DNA of 64,000 nucleotides from a bacterium (GCA_905221115.1 CAJNBX010000001.1:321793-385792), one strand, 5' to 3'. Positions 8,162 to 19,630 are shown, numbered from the stretch's first letter. The notes: generated by a model not told the origin, from the letters alone. Translations and numbers: made by a program.

Positions 8162-8719
8162 TTAGACTTCCAAGAGTTCTTTTTCTTTGTTGGCAGTCAT
8201 GTCGTCGATGTGTTTGACAGCATCGTCTGTTACTTTTTGAATATCTTTTTCAAGAGTCTTCAATTCGTCTTCAGTAATTTCTTTTGCTTTTTCTTGTTTC
8301 TTGGCTTCATCCATAGCATCACGACGGATATTGCGCACAGCCACTTTAGCATTTTCACCGACCTTCTTCACTTCTTTAGCAAGGTCACGACGAGTTTCTT
8401 CTGTAAGAGCAGGGATAACCAAGCGAATCACAGAACCATCATTAGCTGGTGTAATACCAAGATCAGAAGCGTTCAAGGCACGTTCGATATCTTTCAATGA
8501 AGATTTGTCAAATGGTGTTACCAACAAAACACGCGCTTCTGGAATCGTAATTGAAGCGATTTGGTTAAGAGGAGTTTCTACTCCATAGTATTCTACATGT
8601 ACACGGTCAAGCAAGCTTGCATTGGCACGGCCAGCACGGATACCACCAAATTCACGAGCAAGTGATTGATGAGACTGGGTCATTCTCTCTTTAGCTTTTT
8701 CAATAATTGCGTTAGCCAT
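8162..8719 (-). CDS. frr: Ribosome recycling factor
   Basis: A 185-residue protein of normal family length. It has the conserved [20 protein letters not shown] near the N-terminus (about residues 27-46) and [14 protein letters not shown] (about 132-145). It separates ribosomes from mRNA after termination, together with EF-G. It starts eight bases after pyrH, with AAGGAA inside the pyrH stop region, so the two are coupled. Confidence 0.97.
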   Translation of the reverse strand: MANAIIEKAKERMTQSHQSLAREFGGIRAGRANASLLDRVHVEYYGVETPLNQIASITIPEARVLLVTPFDKSSLKDIERALNASDLGITPANDGSVIRLVIPALTEETRRDLAKEVKKVGENAKVAVRNIRRDAMDEAKKQEKAKEITEDELKTLEKDIQKVTDDAVKHIDDMTANKEKELLEV

Positions 8720-8727
8720 AATCTTTC

Positions 8728-9465
8728 TTATTCCTTTTCTTCGATATTATTTGAAACTGTTGTTCCGATATTTTCACCAAATACGACACGTTTGATGTTG
8801 CCTGGTTGATTCATATTGAAGACAACCAGGTCAATGTCGTTGTCCATTGAGAGGGTTGAAGCTGTTGAGTCCATGATACGAAGACCTTTGTTGATAACGT
8901 CACGGTGAGTCAATTCTTCAAACTTAACGGCTGTCTTGTCTTTCTTAGGATCGGCATTGTAAACACCGTCGACACCATTTTTAGCCATAAGAATGGCATC
9001 TGCTTCGATTTCAGCTGCACGAAGGGCCGCTGTTGTATCTGTTGAGAAGTAAGGTGAACCAATTCCGGCACCAAAGATAACGATACGGCCTTTTTCAAGG
9101 TGACGAAGGGCACGTCCACGTACGTAAGGCTCTGCCACTTGTTGCATGGCAATAGCTGTTTGTACACGTGTATCAACACCAACTTGTTGCAATGAATCTG
9201 CCATCACAAGAGCATTCATAACAGTCCCAAGCATTCCTGTGTAATCTGCCTGAACGCGGTCCATTCCTGCTTCTGCTGCAGGTTCTCCACGCCAGAGATT
9301 TCCTCCACCAATAACAAGGGCAATTTCGATACCTAAGCTATGAACTTCTTGAATCTCTTTTGCGATTGTTTGAACTGTTTGGATATCAATCCCTACGCCA
9401 CGTTCACCGGCAAGGGCTTCACCTGATAACTTGATTAAAATACGTTTATACTTGGGATTCGCCAT
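8728..9465 (-). CDS. pyrH: UMP kinase
   Basis: A 245-residue hexameric uridylate kinase that phosphorylates UMP to UDP in pyrimidine biosynthesis. It shows [12 protein letters not shown] at the N-terminus, [10 protein letters not shown], the nucleotide loop, and [14 protein letters not shown]. The start is the ATG at 9465 (MANPKYKR), preceded by AAAGGAGA; a start two codons earlier is weaker. The frr gene follows in the usual pyrH-frr arrangement. Candidate AT-rich promoter elements lie in 9470-9540. Confidence 0.97.
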   Translation of the reverse strand: MANPKYKRILIKLSGEALAGERGVGIDIQTVQTIAKEIQEVHSLGIEIALVIGGGNLWRGEPAAEAGMDRVQADYTGMLGTVMNALVMADSLQQVGVDTRVQTAIAMQQVAEPYVRGRALRHLEKGRIVIFGAGIGSPYFSTDTTAALRAAEIEADAILMAKNGVDGVYNADPKKDKTAVKFEELTHRDVINKGLRIMDSTASTLSMDNDIDLVVFNMNQPGNIKRVVFGENIGTTVSNNIEEKE

Positions 9466-9548
9466 TTTCACTCTCCTTTTTTTATCCTACCTATTTTATC
9501 ACAATTTCTAAGATTTTTATAGTACCATGAGCAATTCTTTCAAAAAAA

Positions 9549-10883
9549 TTAGACCGTTAAAAATTCCTCTAAATCGGCAAGGGCACGCTCTGCAATTTTT
9601 TCATAACGAGCCTTCTTATCACGAATACGCTCGCCTTCCAACTCCTTGATAATTCCAAAATTGACATTCATTGGTTGGAAATGTTTGCTATCAGCGTGAG
9701 TGATATAATGAGCCAGACTTCCAATCGCTGTTGTCTCTGGGAAAATAGCCTCGCTTTCTCCCTTGAAAAGACGAGCTGCATTAATACCCGCAACCAAGCC
9801 TGATGCTGCTGATTCAACATAGCCTTCCACACCCGTCATCTGACCAGCAAAGAAGAGGTTTGGTTGCTTCTTAGAACGGTAGGTCTGCTCCAGAAGATGT
9901 GGTGAATCCATGTAAGAATTGCGGTGCATGACACCATAACGTACAAACTCCGCATTTTCAAGACCTGGAATCATTTGGAAGACACGCTTTTGTTCTCCCC
10001 ATTTGAGGTGGGTTTGGAAACCGACGATATTGTAGAGGCTACCAGCCGCATTGTCCTGACGAAGTTGAACAACAGCGTACGGTGTTTTGAACTCTCCATC
10101 GCGAGGTCCAGTATAGTCGTCTGGATACTCCAGACCGACTGGTTTCATAGGACCATAAAGCATAGTTTTAATGCCACGTTTGGCCATAACTTCGATAGGC
10201 ATACAACCTTCAAAGTACTTTTCTTTTTCAAAGGAATTCAGCGGTGCTTCCTCCGCATTGACCAAGGCTTCATGGAAATCCATAAACTCTTGCTTAGTCA
10301 TAGGCGCGTTGAGGTAGGCTGCCTCTCCCTTATCATAACGAGACTTGAGATAGACCTTGCTCATATCAATAGTGTTGACATCGATAATAGGCGCAGCCGC
10401 GTCGTAGAAATAGAAACCATCGCCGTCATTAAGGGCATGAATCTTTTCAGCTAGGGCATCGCTAGTCAAAGGACCAGTAGAGACAACCGTAATAACATCC
10501 GTTGGCAATTCTGTAATTTCATCACGAATCACTTCAATCAAGGGATGGTTGGCCACTTTTTCAGTCACCATTTGGGAGAAACCATCACGGTCCACCGCAA
10601 GGGCACCACCAGCAGGAACACGTGTAGCTTCTGCTGATTCCAAGATAACAGAACCTAAGCGACGCATTTCTTCCTTAAGAAGCCCTACGGCGTTAGTCAA
10701 AGCATCCCCACGCAAGGAATTGGAACAAACCAACTCGGCAAAATTGTCTGTTTTGTGCTGGGGTGTTGACTTGACCCCACGCATTTCATAAAGTTTAACT
10801 GGAATACCACGCTCTGCGATTTGGTAGGCTGCTTCAGAACCTGCCAAACCAGCACCGATAACATTGATATAAGATTGAGACAC
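9549..10883 (-). CDS. trmFO: tRNA m5U54 methyltransferase TrmFO (folate/FAD-dependent)
   Basis: A 444-residue flavoprotein that methylates U54 of tRNA using methylene-tetrahydrofolate. [21 protein letters not shown] is the FAD-binding loop. [14 protein letters not shown] carries a conserved cysteine, and [19 protein letters not shown] is the C-terminal FAD motif. The start is taken as GTG at 10881-10883, with AGAGG ten bases upstream; this gives the family's standard 444 residues. Three hairpins lie between it and rsmI. Confidence 0.95.
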   Translation of the reverse strand: MSQSYINVIGAGLAGSEAAYQIAERGIPVKLYEMRGVKSTPQHKTDNFAELVCSNSLRGDALTNAVGLLKEEMRRLGSVILESAEATRVPAGGALAVDRDGFSQMVTEKVANHPLIEVIRDEITELPTDVITVVSTGPLTSDALAEKIHALNDGDGFYFYDAAAPIIDVNTIDMSKVYLKSRYDKGEAAYLNAPMTKQEFMDFHEALVNAEEAPLNSFEKEKYFEGCMPIEVMAKRGIKTMLYGPMKPVGLEYPDDYTGPRDGEFKTPYAVVQLRQDNAAGSLYNIVGFQTHLKWGEQKRVFQMIPGLENAEFVRYGVMHRNSYMDSPHLLEQTYRSKKQPNLFFAGQMTGVEGYVESAASGLVAGINAARLFKGESEAIFPETTAIGSLAHYITHADSKHFQPMNVNFGIIKELEGERIRDKKARYEKIAERALADLEEFLTV

Positions 10884-10935
10884 GACACTAATACCTCTTT
10901 GGGAGTGTGAAGACAAGGTTCACATTGAAAAAGCC

Positions 10936-11070
10936 AATCGGATTTACTTCGCTTTCGACTTTCTTGGCTCAGGCTGAAAAAGTCCACAGGACTTTTTCAC
11001 TCCCACAAATCTTTCTAATTTTTTCTTCTACTAGTATAACAAAAAAAGGGAAGAAGGCAAACTTCCCTGT
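10936..11070 (-). terminator. Three stacked terminator-like hairpins between rsmI and trmFO
   Basis: On the minus strand the order is as follows. First, AGGGAAG/CTTCCCT plus seven T residues right after the rsmI stop (11041-11070), a normal terminator. Second, AAAAAGTCC tgtg GGACTTTTTC (10976-11000). Third, AGCCAA ... TTGGCTTTTTC (10936-10972). The last two sit inside a longer imperfect inverted repeat with ends GGGAGTG and CACTCCC (10901-11007), which looks like an inserted cassette or small repeat. Confidence 0.65.
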
Positions 11071-11949
11071 TTAGTCATTTTCTTGATTTTCTTCCCAATC
11101 GTGATAGGCAGCGTAGAGCTGGCTTTTATTCCACTGATAAATCTTTGCGACTTCCTTGATAGCTTGATTTTTCTTCATGCCTTGCTGGATACGGGCTTGG
11201 ATTTCTAAGAACAAGTCCTCCTCGTCTTTTTCCTCCACATCCTGACTAGCACCTTCAACGATGAGAAGGCATTCGCCCTTGAGTGGCGTTTCAGCTATGC
11301 TTTTCAGCAATTCCGAAATGGTACCTCTTTGGTATTCTTCATAGATTTTGGTCAATTCTCTGACCAAGACCACCGAGCGGTCACCGTAGACTTCTAGCAT
11401 ATTTTCCAACGTATCTGCTACACGATGAGGGGATTCATAGAAAATTTGTGTTTCAGGATAGTCTTTTTTCGAGTCGAAAAATTGCTTTTGCTGGCCTGAT
11501 TTTCTCGGTAAAAAACCATAAAAGATATGTGGCTGTGGCGCTAAACCACTTGCAATCAAGGCAGAAATCCCTGCAGAGGCACCTGGAACGGTGACAACTG
11601 CAATCTCTTCCTCAATAGCTGCCTTAACCAAATCATGACCAGGGTCTGAGATGCTAGGCAAACCCGCGTCGGATACCTGAGCAATGCTTTGTCCTGCTTT
11701 CAGGAAACCAATCAAATCAGGAATCTTTTCCTTGGCATTGTGCTCATGAAAACTAATCTGCTTGGTAGAAATGTCAAAATGCTTGAGCAGAAGACCTGTA
11801 TTGCGCGTGTCCTCAGCAGCAATCCAGTCCACTTCTTTCAAGGTCTGAACAGCTCGAAAGGTCATATCATCTAGATTGCCAATCGGCGTTGCCACTAGGT
11901 ACAGCTTGCCATAGGGAGACTGTCCCTTAAAACTTTTTTGAATCTGCAT
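11071..11949 (-). CDS. rsmI: 16S rRNA (cytidine1402-2'-O)-methyltransferase
   Basis: A 292-residue SAM-dependent methyltransferase of the tetrapyrrole-methylase fold. The motifs are GKLYLVATPIGNLDDMT, WIAAEDTRNTGLLLKHF, VSDAGLPSISDPGHDLV (SAM loop), and PGASAGISALIASGL. It methylates C1402 in the ribosomal decoding centre. The ATG at 11949 has GGGAGTAGG upstream. The yabA gene ends two bases before it, so this is one transcript, tmk-holB-yabA-rsmI. Confidence 0.95.
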   Translation of the reverse strand: MQIQKSFKGQSPYGKLYLVATPIGNLDDMTFRAVQTLKEVDWIAAEDTRNTGLLLKHFDISTKQISFHEHNAKEKIPDLIGFLKAGQSIAQVSDAGLPSISDPGHDLVKAAIEEEIAVVTVPGASAGISALIASGLAPQPHIFYGFLPRKSGQQKQFFDSKKDYPETQIFYESPHRVADTLENMLEVYGDRSVVLVRELTKIYEEYQRGTISELLKSIAETPLKGECLLIVEGASQDVEEKDEEDLFLEIQARIQQGMKKNQAIKEVAKIYQWNKSQLYAAYHDWEENQEND

Positions 11950-11951
11950 GC

Positions 11952-12269
11952 CTACTCCCTGTACAACAACTCGTCACAGAACATACATTCCTCGTCCTGC
12001 TCTCGACGTTGTCCATAAAAATCATTACATACGTGAAAACCATCTTTATAAATTCGACGGACACTTTCACGAACATGCTTGGCCTTGACTGGAGCGTCTG
12101 CTTCCACCTCACCCAAGCGTTCTCGCAACTTACTATTTTCCAAACGAAGAGCTGTATTTTCCTCTACCAGGCTCTTGAGATTTTTCTTGATGGCTTCCAC
12201 ATCGGCCAAGGTTACCAATAACTGTTGGGAAAAATCATCTAGCGCGTCAAATAATTCTTTTTTGTCCAT
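11952..12269 (-). CDS. yabA: Replication initiation control protein YabA
   Basis: A 105-residue regulator that binds DnaA and DnaN to limit replication initiation. An N-terminal coiled-coil (about residues 1-60, leucine/glutamate-rich) is followed by a C-terminal zinc-binding part with FHVCNDFY and ECMFCDELL. The start is the ATG at 12269 ([10 protein letters not shown]), with a purine-rich GGAAAGG site. It lies between holB and rsmI, the standard neighbourhood in Firmicutes. Confidence 0.92.
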   Translation of the reverse strand: MDKKELFDALDDFSQQLLVTLADVEAIKKNLKSLVEENTALRLENSKLRERLGEVEADAPVKAKHVRESVRRIYKDGFHVCNDFYGQRREQDEECMFCDELLYRE

Positions 12270-12308
12270 AAACCAGCCCTTTCCTTTCTTTATCATTCAT
12301 TTTTGAGT

Positions 12309-13199
12309 TTACATTTCTTTCAAGACCAGATATTCCATGGCATTTTGAAAGCTGACATTGGATTGCCACATTTTTCTAGCTTCTAGTAAATCTTGTAGAA
12401 TCACTCTTACTCTTGCTTGTAGGATATCTTGTCCACAGAGGACTTCAAGAATCCGTAAAACCTGATCTTGTTTTTCCTTATCATCTGCCAAGCTAGCTAG
12501 TTTGGCAACTTGCAAATAACTTTCTTTTTTCTTAGCCACTAACCAAGTCAGCAGGCGTTCACTTTCATCAACCAAGGTCCAAAAACTTGCCTGATTAGCC
12601 AACTTTTCTGCTTCAGCTCGCGATTGACTAAACTGGGCTAAAAGAGTTGCTTTTTTCTTGACCAGACCTGCTTGTTCTAATTGATGGATGAGCTTCTCTT
12701 CTTGCTTTTTAAAGTGGAAAATCTGGGTCCGACTTCGGATTGTCGGCAAAATCTTTTCCTCATCGCTGGTCAAGAAGAAAATGTAAACCTCACTCTGGGG
12801 TTCTTCGATGACCTTGAGCAGAGAATTAGCTGCGTTAGGATGCATTTTTTCCGCCTGCTCGATAATAAAGACCTGTTGCTGACTTTCAATCCCTGCTTGG
12901 GAAAACTGGCCCACCAATTCTCGAATCCGTTCTGTCTTGATGACCTGATTGACTGGCTTAATCAAGGTGACATCGGGAAATTCTCCCTGTTCAATCAGCT
13001 TACAATTTCGGCATTTCTCACATGGTAAAACACCTACTTTATCTGTACAAAAGAGGCTCTTAGCTAAAAATTGCGCCATTTCCAAGCTTCCAAAGAAACC
13101 TGAAAAGAGGTAGGCATGATTGAGCTGGTCTTGTTCTAAGATACGGACAAAACGGTCAAACTGGGCTGGTTGCCAAGCCTTTAGTTGATCTTGTTTCAT
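12309..13199 (-). CDS. holB: DNA polymerase III delta' subunit
   Basis: A 296-residue clamp-loader subunit. It has [20 protein letters not shown] in place of a strong P-loop, the zinc motif [17 protein letters not shown] (about residues 50-66), and [13 protein letters not shown] (about 126-138). The sensor-like [19 protein letters not shown] follows. Its first four bases overlap the tmk stop (ATGA), so translation is coupled. It lacks an intact Walker A motif, as is normal for delta' subunits. Confidence 0.95.
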   Translation of the reverse strand: MKQDQLKAWQPAQFDRFVRILEQDQLNHAYLFSGFFGSLEMAQFLAKSLFCTDKVGVLPCEKCRNCKLIEQGEFPDVTLIKPVNQVIKTERIRELVGQFSQAGIESQQQVFIIEQAEKMHPNAANSLLKVIEEPQSEVYIFFLTSDEEKILPTIRSRTQIFHFKKQEEKLIHQLEQAGLVKKKATLLAQFSQSRAEAEKLANQASFWTLVDESERLLTWLVAKKKESYLQVAKLASLADDKEKQDQVLRILEVLCGQDILQARVRVILQDLLEARKMWQSNVSFQNAMEYLVLKEM

Positions 13200-13834
13200 T
13201 TGGCCAAACCCATTCTGTCAAACAAGACAACCTTGGTAGTTTCCACAACTTGCTCTAAAGGGAGACTAGCATCAATCTTGACAATGCGATTTCCTTCTTT
13301 ATCCAGAAGAGAAAGATAGCCTTTACGAACTTTTTTATGCAAGTCCAACCCTTCCAAATCCAAACGATTGACCTCACGATTGCTATTAGCAGCAATGCGA
13401 GCCAATCCTTCTTCCACCTCGATGTCAAAATAGAGTGTCAAATCGGGTTTAAGGCCATCTGTCGCAAAGTGATTGAGCCAATCAATGGCGTCAATATCCA
13501 AGCCACGACCAAATCCCTGATAGGCAACGGAACTATCGATGAAGCGGTCCATAATGACCAACTTACCAGCTTCAAGGGCAGGGAGAACTTTTTCCACCAA
13601 GTGCTGTCTGCGACTGGCGATATAGAGCAAAAGCTCTGTCTTCGCATCCATCTGCGTGTGACTTGGATCCAAAATTACTTCCCGAATCTTCTCCCCAATC
13701 AAGACTCCGCCAGGTTCACGGGTCGTCAGCACCTCTACTCCTTTTTCCTCTAAAATTGGTAGCAGAGCCTCTAAAACACTGGTCTTGCCTGCTCCCTCTG
13801 GTCCCTCAAGAGAGACTAAAAATCCTTTTGACAT
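13196..13834 (-). CDS. tmk: Thymidylate kinase
   Basis: A 212-residue dTMP kinase. The P-loop is [16 protein letters not shown] (residues 9-24), the DRY-like motif is [20 protein letters not shown], and TTREPGG binds substrate. It phosphorylates dTMP to dTDP and heads the tmk-holB-yabA-rsmI transcript. Downstream overlap with holB is four bases. Confidence 0.96.
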   Translation of the reverse strand: MSKGFLVSLEGPEGAGKTSVLEALLPILEEKGVEVLTTREPGGVLIGEKIREVILDPSHTQMDAKTELLLYIASRRQHLVEKVLPALEAGKLVIMDRFIDSSVAYQGFGRGLDIDAIDWLNHFATDGLKPDLTLYFDIEVEEGLARIAANSNREVNRLDLEGLDLHKKVRKGYLSLLDKEGNRIVKIDASLPLEQVVETTKVVLFDRMGLAK

Positions 13835-13915
13835 GTCTAACTCATTTCTTTTTTACTACTTCTATTCTATCAAAAAAATAGAGGTTTGTGACAATCTTTT
13901 TTGTCTTCTCATTTC

Positions 13916-14029
13916 ATACTCAATGAAAATCAAAGAGCAAACTAGGAAGCTAACCGCAGGTTGCTCAAAACACTGTTTTGAGGTTGCAGATGGAAGCTGA
14001 CGCAGTTTGAAGAGATTTTCGAAGAGTAT
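13916..14029. repeat. BOX element (shortened)
   Basis: This begins ATACTCAATGAAAATCAAAG and ends GATTTTCGAAGAGTAT, the paired ends of pneumococcal BOX elements. It carries the GCAAACTAGGAAGCTA block and a TTGCTCAAAACACTGTTTTGAG hairpin unit in two halves (CTCAAAACA / TGTTTTGAG). About 114 bp long, it lies between tmk and proC. Confidence 0.85.
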
Positions 14030-14063
14030 CAACTACCATAAAAGAGGCAGACAAAGCCACCTC

Positions 14064-14861
14064 TTATTTACCTAATTCTTGTGTTCGTTTGTAGGCTTGA
14101 TGAACTGCATCCATGACTGTTCCTCGAAAAGCATGCGCTTCTAGGCTCGCTACACCGGCGATAGTCGAACCTCCTGGGCTACAAACTTGGTCTTTCAAGA
14201 CCCCAGGATGCTCTTGGCTTTCTAGGACCAATTTCCCAGCTCCTACCACAGTTTGAGCCGCCATTTTCAATGCCGTTTCTCGTGGCAATCCCGTCTGAAC
14301 ACCTGCATCTGCCAAGGCCTCAATAAAGAGATAGACAAAGGCTGGTCCACAACCTGCAAGACCTGTCGCTGCGTCGATTAAGCCTTCTCCTAGTTCAACC
14401 AAGAGACCAGCCTTGGTTAAAATCTGACAAAAGAGCTCACTGTCCTCAGCCCTGCAATTAGGAGACAAGGCATAACTAATCACTCCTTGACCAATAGAAG
14501 CAGGGGTATTGGGCATCATACGAATAATTCGGTGTTGATTTGGAAGAAGACTAGCCAGTTTTTCCAAGGTCAATCCAGCTGCCATAGAAATCAAAAGAAG
14601 ACTTTCTCGTTTTTCAAGGATAGTCTGATATTGAGAAAGCAAGTCTGAGAACTGTGCAGGCTTTACTCCTAGAAAAATCACATCTGCTTCTGCAAAAATT
14701 TCTTCATTGCTAGAAGCTTGACCGCCAAAGTCAGCAATAAAAACATCCACCTTGGCTTGGGTTCGATTGGCAAGGAGAATTTGATCACCTGTCTTGATCT
14801 GCAAGACAGCCTTGGCCAAGCTAGCACCCATATTCCCCAAACCGATAAATCCAATCTTCAT
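14064..14861 (-). CDS. proC: Pyrroline-5-carboxylate reductase
   Basis: A 265-residue NAD(P)H-dependent enzyme for the last step of proline synthesis. The Rossmann loop GFIGLGNMGASLAKAV is at residues 3-18. The dimerisation and substrate region is AGCGPAFVYLFIEALADAGV, followed by VCSPGGSTIAGVASLE. It is the last gene of proB-proA-proC and starts three bases after the proA stop. Confidence 0.97.
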   Translation of the reverse strand: MKIGFIGLGNMGASLAKAVLQIKTGDQILLANRTQAKVDVFIADFGGQASSNEEIFAEADVIFLGVKPAQFSDLLSQYQTILEKRESLLLISMAAGLTLEKLASLLPNQHRIIRMMPNTPASIGQGVISYALSPNCRAEDSELFCQILTKAGLLVELGEGLIDAATGLAGCGPAFVYLFIEALADAGVQTGLPRETALKMAAQTVVGAGKLVLESQEHPGVLKDQVCSPGGSTIAGVASLEAHAFRGTVMDAVHQAYKRTQELGK

Positions 14862-14864
14862 CTC

Positions 14865-16127
14865 TTACTCCCTTATCTGCCCATCACCAGTAACCACATA
14901 CTTGTAGCTAGTCAACTCTTTCAAGCCCATTGGACCACGCGCGTGCAATTTCTGAGTAGAAATTCCCATTTCACAACCAAGACCAAATTGACCTCCATCG
15001 GTGAAACGAGTTGAGGCATTGACATAGACAGCTGCAGAGTCCACTTGATCTGTAAAGTAAGCTGCAGCTTCAGCATTTTCCGTCACAATGGCATCTGAAT
15101 GATGGGTACTGTGAGCCTCAATATGGGCAACAGCTTCTTCTAAACTGCTCACAACCTTAACAGCTAATACATAGTCTAAAAACTCGGTGTCAAAGTCTTG
15201 AACCTCAGCTGCTTGACCTGAAAGAAACTGACTTGCTTTGCTATCCAAACGGAATTGAATTGGTTCCAACCCAGCTTCTTTTCGATTCTCAACCAGCACT
15301 TGCTCCAAGCGAGGAAGGAAGCTTGCTGCCTTGTCTTCATGAACCAGCAGAACCTCCATGGCATTGCATACAGAAGGACGACTGGTTTTGGCATTGTTGA
15401 TGATAGAGAGAGCCTTGTCTTCGTCTGTGTCCTTATCCACATAGACATGGACAATCCCAGTTCCTGTCTCGATAACTGGTACAATAGCATTTTCAACCAC
15501 TGCATTGATCAAACCAGCTCCCCCACGAGGAATGAGAAGGTCTAGATAGCCCTTGGCCTTCATCATGGCATAGCTACTTTCACGGCTGGTATCTTCCACT
15601 AGTTGAATCACATCTGGATGAATGGTCGTCGTCTCCAAGCCCTCCTTCAAGGCTGTGACAATGGCATGGGCTGTTTGATAGGCATCCTTACCACTACGAA
15701 GAACAACCGCATTCCCACTCTTGAGAGCTAGAGCAGCTGCGTCAGACGTCACATTTGGACGACTTTCATAGATAATACCGATAACACCCATAGCCACCCG
15801 TTTCTTTGTGATAACCAAACCATTTTCAAGCTGATTTGTTTCTAAAACTTCACCGATTGGATCTGGTAAAGCAACCACTTCACGAATCCCAGTTGCCATC
15901 GCTTCTATACGACTTGCATCCAAATAAAGACGATCCAGCATCACATCTGAGATTTTACCTTTGGCCGCTTCCATATCAATGGCATTGGCTGCTAAAATTT
16001 CCTCAGTAGCTGCTAATAAATGATCAGCCATAGCTAGCAAGGCTTGGTTTTTCACCTCTTCACTAGCTATGTTGATCGATTTTTTAACAGCCTGTACCTG
16101 TTCAAATTGTTCTTGTGTACTTACCAT
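14865..16127 (-). CDS. proA: Gamma-glutamyl phosphate reductase
   Basis: A 420-residue aldehyde-dehydrogenase-fold enzyme that reduces gamma-glutamyl phosphate to glutamate semialdehyde. It shows [20 protein letters not shown], a nucleotide-binding region with [10 protein letters not shown], and the catalytic cysteine in [13 protein letters not shown]. It starts nine bases after proB and is followed by proC. Confidence 0.97.
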   Translation of the reverse strand: MVSTQEQFEQVQAVKKSINIASEEVKNQALLAMADHLLAATEEILAANAIDMEAAKGKISDVMLDRLYLDASRIEAMATGIREVVALPDPIGEVLETNQLENGLVITKKRVAMGVIGIIYESRPNVTSDAAALALKSGNAVVLRSGKDAYQTAHAIVTALKEGLETTTIHPDVIQLVEDTSRESSYAMMKAKGYLDLLIPRGGAGLINAVVENAIVPVIETGTGIVHVYVDKDTDEDKALSIINNAKTSRPSVCNAMEVLLVHEDKAASFLPRLEQVLVENRKEAGLEPIQFRLDSKASQFLSGQAAEVQDFDTEFLDYVLAVKVVSSLEEAVAHIEAHSTHHSDAIVTENAEAAAYFTDQVDSAAVYVNASTRFTDGGQFGLGCEMGISTQKLHARGPMGLKELTSYKYVVTGDGQIRE

Positions 16128-16136
16128 AGTTTACCT

Positions 16137-17246
16137 CTAAAATTCTGTAAAGAGTAGTTGGATTTCAGGAGTAATGGAAATCCAGTCATCACGGTGAATC
16201 AAGACACCCTTGGCTTTTTGAGAACGCAACATATCCTCCAAAGCAGATGCACCAAATTGCACAAGCCCTTTTCCAAGTGATTTTCCACTTTCCTTGTCAA
16301 ATACTGTCACAATATCACCGTAAGAAAAGGCGCCTTCTGCGTCAACAACACCAGATAGAAGGAGACTCTTGCCATGTTGAGAGAGAGCTTCTGCAGCCCC
16401 TTTATCAACCCAAATAGAACCTTGACTCTGAGCATAAAAGGCCAGCCATTGTTTCTGGGTACGAAGTCCCTTCTCTTGAGCAACAAAGTAGGAACCATCC
16501 TTAGTCTCCTCAGCTGCTTCAATCATGGCATCTGTCTTCAAAGATGAGCAGATATAAACAGGAACTCCTGATTCTGTCGCAATAGTTGCAGCTTTGATTT
16601 TGGTTAACATGCCACCTGTACCATTAGACGAACCTGCTCCACCAGCCATATCAATAATCTCACGATTGATTGTCTCGATTCGCTCCAATCGTTTGGCTCT
16701 TGGATCTGAATTAGGATTTCCAGTATAAAGACCGTCCACATCTGTCAAGAGGACCAAAAGGTCTGCTTGGACCATGGCCGCTACCTGTGCACTTAGAGTA
16801 TCATTGTCCCCAACCTTGAGCTCATCAATAACGACACTGTCATTCTCATTGATGATAGGAATCGCGCCACGGCTAAGTAGAACTGACAAAGCCTGATGGG
16901 CATTTTTATAACGGCGCTTATCCACAAAATCATCCTGGGTCAGCAAGATTTGTGCAGAAACGATTTGGCGCAATAGAAGATTGGTCGTGTATTCTTCCAA
17001 CAAAAGCCCTTGCCCTACCGCTGCTGAAGCCTGTTTATCAGCAATCTTAGTCGGACGCTTTTTAAATCCTAAGGCCCCAAAACCAGCTGCAATGGCACCC
17101 GACGACACCAAAATCAATTCATGACCAGCCTCGTGCAACATAGCCAACTGCTGAGTAATAGCTTTTACCTTACTACGTGATAAACTTCCATCCTCATTTG
17201 TCAGAGAAGAAGTTCCTACCTTAAAGACAATCCGTTTGTATTTCAT
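16137..17246 (-). CDS. proB: Glutamate 5-kinase
   Basis: A 369-residue kinase for the first committed step of proline synthesis. The amino-acid-kinase domain shows [20 protein letters not shown] and [24 protein letters not shown] lies in the nucleotide loop, and a C-terminal PUA domain covers about residues 275-369. The start is the ATG at 17246 (MKYKRIVF), with GGAGTGA in front, in preference to a start seven codons earlier. It heads the proBAC operon. Confidence 0.97.
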   Translation of the reverse strand: MKYKRIVFKVGTSSLTNEDGSLSRSKVKAITQQLAMLHEAGHELILVSSGAIAAGFGALGFKKRPTKIADKQASAAVGQGLLLEEYTTNLLLRQIVSAQILLTQDDFVDKRRYKNAHQALSVLLSRGAIPIINENDSVVIDELKVGDNDTLSAQVAAMVQADLLVLLTDVDGLYTGNPNSDPRAKRLERIETINREIIDMAGGAGSSNGTGGMLTKIKAATIATESGVPVYICSSLKTDAMIEAAEETKDGSYFVAQEKGLRTQKQWLAFYAQSQGSIWVDKGAAEALSQHGKSLLLSGVVDAEGAFSYGDIVTVFDKESGKSLGKGLVQFGASALEDMLRSQKAKGVLIHRDDWISITPEIQLLFTEF

Positions 17247-17275
17247 AGTCTCACTCCGATTCTTCATATTTATCC

Positions 17276-17284
17276 ATTATAACA
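17276..17284 (-). promoter_or_regulatory. Extended -10 promoter of proBAC
   Basis: On the minus strand TG plus one base precede TATAAT (17276-17281), 30 bases before the proB start. The -35 is poor (TTTCTA at 17 bases), which is typical of extended -10 promoters. No T-box or other leader fits in the short space. Confidence 0.6.
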
Positions 17285-17314
17285 TGAATGGTAGGAAATA
17301 GAAAAGAGTTGATA

Positions 17315-17350
17315 GGAAAAAGGTCGAGACAAGTCATCTCAACCTTTTAT
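17315..17350 (-). terminator. Terminator after rluD
   Basis: On the minus strand AAAAGGTTGAGA pairs with TGTCTCGACCTTTTT, six bases after the rluD stop, with T residues in the second arm. Confidence 0.8.
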
Positions 17351-17355
17351 CAAAT

Positions 17356-18246
17356 CTAATTCTTTCTCAATCTCTCCAAAGTTTCCTTAAAAATCTCTGG
17401 GATATCTGCTGTAAATTCCAAGGTCTTACCTGTTCTCGGATGAGTAAAACCTAGAGTCTTGGCATGAAGAAATTGTCCATGCCCTTTCAAAGTCTTGCGA
17501 GGACCATAGACCTCATCACCAGCGACTGGATGGCCAATATAAGCCATGTGAACACGGATTTGATGAGTGCGACCTGTCTCCAGCTGCAACTCTACCAAGC
17601 TATAATCACCAAAGCGTTCCAAGACGTGAAAACGGGTCACTGCAGGCTTACCTTTGGCAGTCACAGCCTGTTTCTTACGGTCTTTTTCACTACGGCCAAT
17701 CGGAGCTTCAATCACACCGCGATCATTGGGCAGATTTCCATGAACAATCGCCCAATATTTGCGGAGAGACTTTTTATCCTTGAGTTCTTGGGCAAGTGCT
17801 AGATGCGCCTCATCGTTTTTAGCAATCATGAGAAGGCCTGACGTATCCTTATCAATACGGTGAACAATTCCTGGACGCAGAACCCCATTGATACCCGACA
17901 AGTCCTTAATATGATACATAAGGGCATTTACCAGAGTTCCACTAGTATGACCAGCACTCGGATGCACAACCATCCCCTGAGGTTTGTTAACGACGGCCAC
18001 ATCCTCATCTTGGTAGATGATTTCTAGCGGAAGATTCTCAGCCACATACTCTAAGACCTCTGGCTCTGGCACATGGTAAGTGACGACATCGCCCTCTTGG
18101 ACAGTGTATTTAGCTTTCTTGACTTGGCCATTGACCAAGACCTGGCCTGATTTGATTTGTTCATTCGCGAGACTGCGTGATAATTCTGTCAAATCCGACA
18201 AAGCCTTATCTAAACGCAGGCCACCAGTTTCAATTTTAATTTCCAT
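17356..18246 (-). CDS. rluD: RluD-family 23S rRNA pseudouridine synthase
   Basis: A 296-residue protein with an N-terminal S4 RNA-binding domain (about residues 10-70) and a pseudouridine synthase domain. The catalytic aspartate is in [19 protein letters not shown]. The C-terminal [26 protein letters not shown] is conserved in the RluA/RluD class. The exact uridine target cannot be read from the sequence. It overlaps lspA by 11 bases, the usual lspA-rluD pairing. Confidence 0.92.
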   Translation of the reverse strand: MEIKIETGGLRLDKALSDLTELSRSLANEQIKSGQVLVNGQVKKAKYTVQEGDVVTYHVPEPEVLEYVAENLPLEIIYQDEDVAVVNKPQGMVVHPSAGHTSGTLVNALMYHIKDLSGINGVLRPGIVHRIDKDTSGLLMIAKNDEAHLALAQELKDKKSLRKYWAIVHGNLPNDRGVIEAPIGRSEKDRKKQAVTAKGKPAVTRFHVLERFGDYSLVELQLETGRTHQIRVHMAYIGHPVAGDEVYGPRKTLKGHGQFLHAKTLGFTHPRTGKTLEFTADIPEIFKETLERLRKN

Positions 18247-18697
18247 TTATTTCCTCTTTTAGCATTGCAATCAATAAAATAATCACTCCAACAGTCAGAT
18301 AGCTATCTGCCACATTGAAAATTGCAAAATTGATAAAGTCCAAGTGAAACATATCCACAACAAAGCCCTGACTTATCCTATCAATAAAGTTTCCAAGACC
18401 ACCTGCGATAATCAAGGTCAAACCCAAGACCATCCAGAATGAGTCCTCCATGTGTTTATGTAGATACCAAATGGCACCTACCACGACAACCAGGGTAATG
18501 ACAGCGAATAACAACTGCTGATCTTGTAAGATAGAAAAGGCTGCCCCTCGATTTTGCAGGTAGGTCAAACTAACGAAATTAGGAATCCAAGAGCGTACTT
18601 CACCCAGTGGAATCTGCTGGACGATATAGGATTTGACCAACTGATCCAGCCCAATCAAAAGCAGTACAATAACTGCCACTATTCCTCTTTTTTTCAT
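18236..18697 (-). CDS. lspA: Lipoprotein signal peptidase (SPase II)
   Basis: A 153-residue membrane aspartyl protease with four hydrophobic helices. It contains [13 protein letters not shown] and the two catalytic aspartates in LGNFIDRI and [11 protein letters not shown]. It removes signal peptides from diacylglyceryl-modified prolipoproteins. The start ATG overlaps the upstream regulator stop by four bases. Confidence 0.96.
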   Translation of the reverse strand: MKKRGIVAVIVLLLIGLDQLVKSYIVQQIPLGEVRSWIPNFVSLTYLQNRGAAFSILQDQQLLFAVITLVVVVGAIWYLHKHMEDSFWMVLGLTLIIAGGLGNFIDRISQGFVVDMFHLDFINFAIFNVADSYLTVGVIILLIAMLKEEINGN

Positions 18698-19602
18698 GAT
18701 TTCCTCTTTTGATCAAAATATTCTTGCATGACTTCTACGAAGAGAGTCCCAGCTTGACTAAGCTCCACTTCTTCACGTTTAACATAGACCATGCGATTAT
18801 CTAGGTTATCCTTGAGACGAATAACTGTAATTCCATTAACACTGTCACTATCTAAAAATCCAGAACCTGTTGCATAAGCATCCGTCCGCTCCAAAATACC
18901 ATTCAAGGTAGCACGGTCTGTCACATTAAACATCTGTGAGCTAGCGCTGGTATCGACAAAGTTCTCTGAATAATAAAGGTACTCGTCTTTCTCTTGGGTA
19001 AAACGGACTGTCGGTAAGTCCGCTAAATCCTCCATGACCAATACATCTTTCTGAGCTAAAGGATGCCCCTCACGAAGATAAATATGGGTATGGAAGGGAA
19101 TCAACTCAATGACCTCCAGACCTAGCTTTTCAACCCGTTGCATAATCCCCTTTTTATTTTGATTGTTGAGGTAAATAATCCCAATCTCACTATGTCCTTG
19201 TGCTACTTCGTCTAAGATTTGAACAGTAGTTGATTCAAAAATACGAAAGTTCTTATAGTCAGGATAGCGCTCTGAAAAGGCCGTAATGGTTGGTGGTAGA
19301 AAGTCATAGTGCTGACTAGCAATGGAAAATTCATCTTTTTCTTCCTCAGGATTGGCATACTGATTTTGAAAAATATCAAATCCTTTAACCAATTCTTGCG
19401 CTTTTTCATAGAATTCCATCCCACGACGGGTTAAGAAAGTCCCTGAGCTGGTCCGACGGAAAATCTTAAAGCCCAACTCTTTTTCCAAATCACGAACAGA
19501 AATAGACAGACTCGGCTGACTAACATACATCTTTTCAGCAGCTTCACGGAAAGTACCACTATTGGCAATGGCAACAACATAGCGTAATTGTTGAATGTTC
19601 AT
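18694..19602 (-). CDS. cpsY: LysR-family transcriptional regulator (CpsY/MtaR-like)
   Basis: A 302-residue LysR-type regulator. The helix-turn-helix lies in residues 1-60 ([28 protein letters not shown]) and the effector domain in about 90-295. The sequence matches what I recall of streptococcal CpsY, linked to methionine/sulfur uptake and cell-envelope traits; the symbol is therefore tentative. It is co-transcribed with lspA-rluD. The GGTAGGAG ribosome site is strong. Confidence 0.75.
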   Translation of the reverse strand: MNIQQLRYVVAIANSGTFREAAEKMYVSQPSLSISVRDLEKELGFKIFRRTSSGTFLTRRGMEFYEKAQELVKGFDIFQNQYANPEEEKDEFSIASQHYDFLPPTITAFSERYPDYKNFRIFESTTVQILDEVAQGHSEIGIIYLNNQNKKGIMQRVEKLGLEVIELIPFHTHIYLREGHPLAQKDVLVMEDLADLPTVRFTQEKDEYLYYSENFVDTSASSQMFNVTDRATLNGILERTDAYATGSGFLDSDSVNGITVIRLKDNLDNRMVYVKREEVELSQAGTLFVEVMQEYFDQKRKS

Positions 19603-19630
19603 CTCCTACCCCCAACTTCTTTATCTTTTC

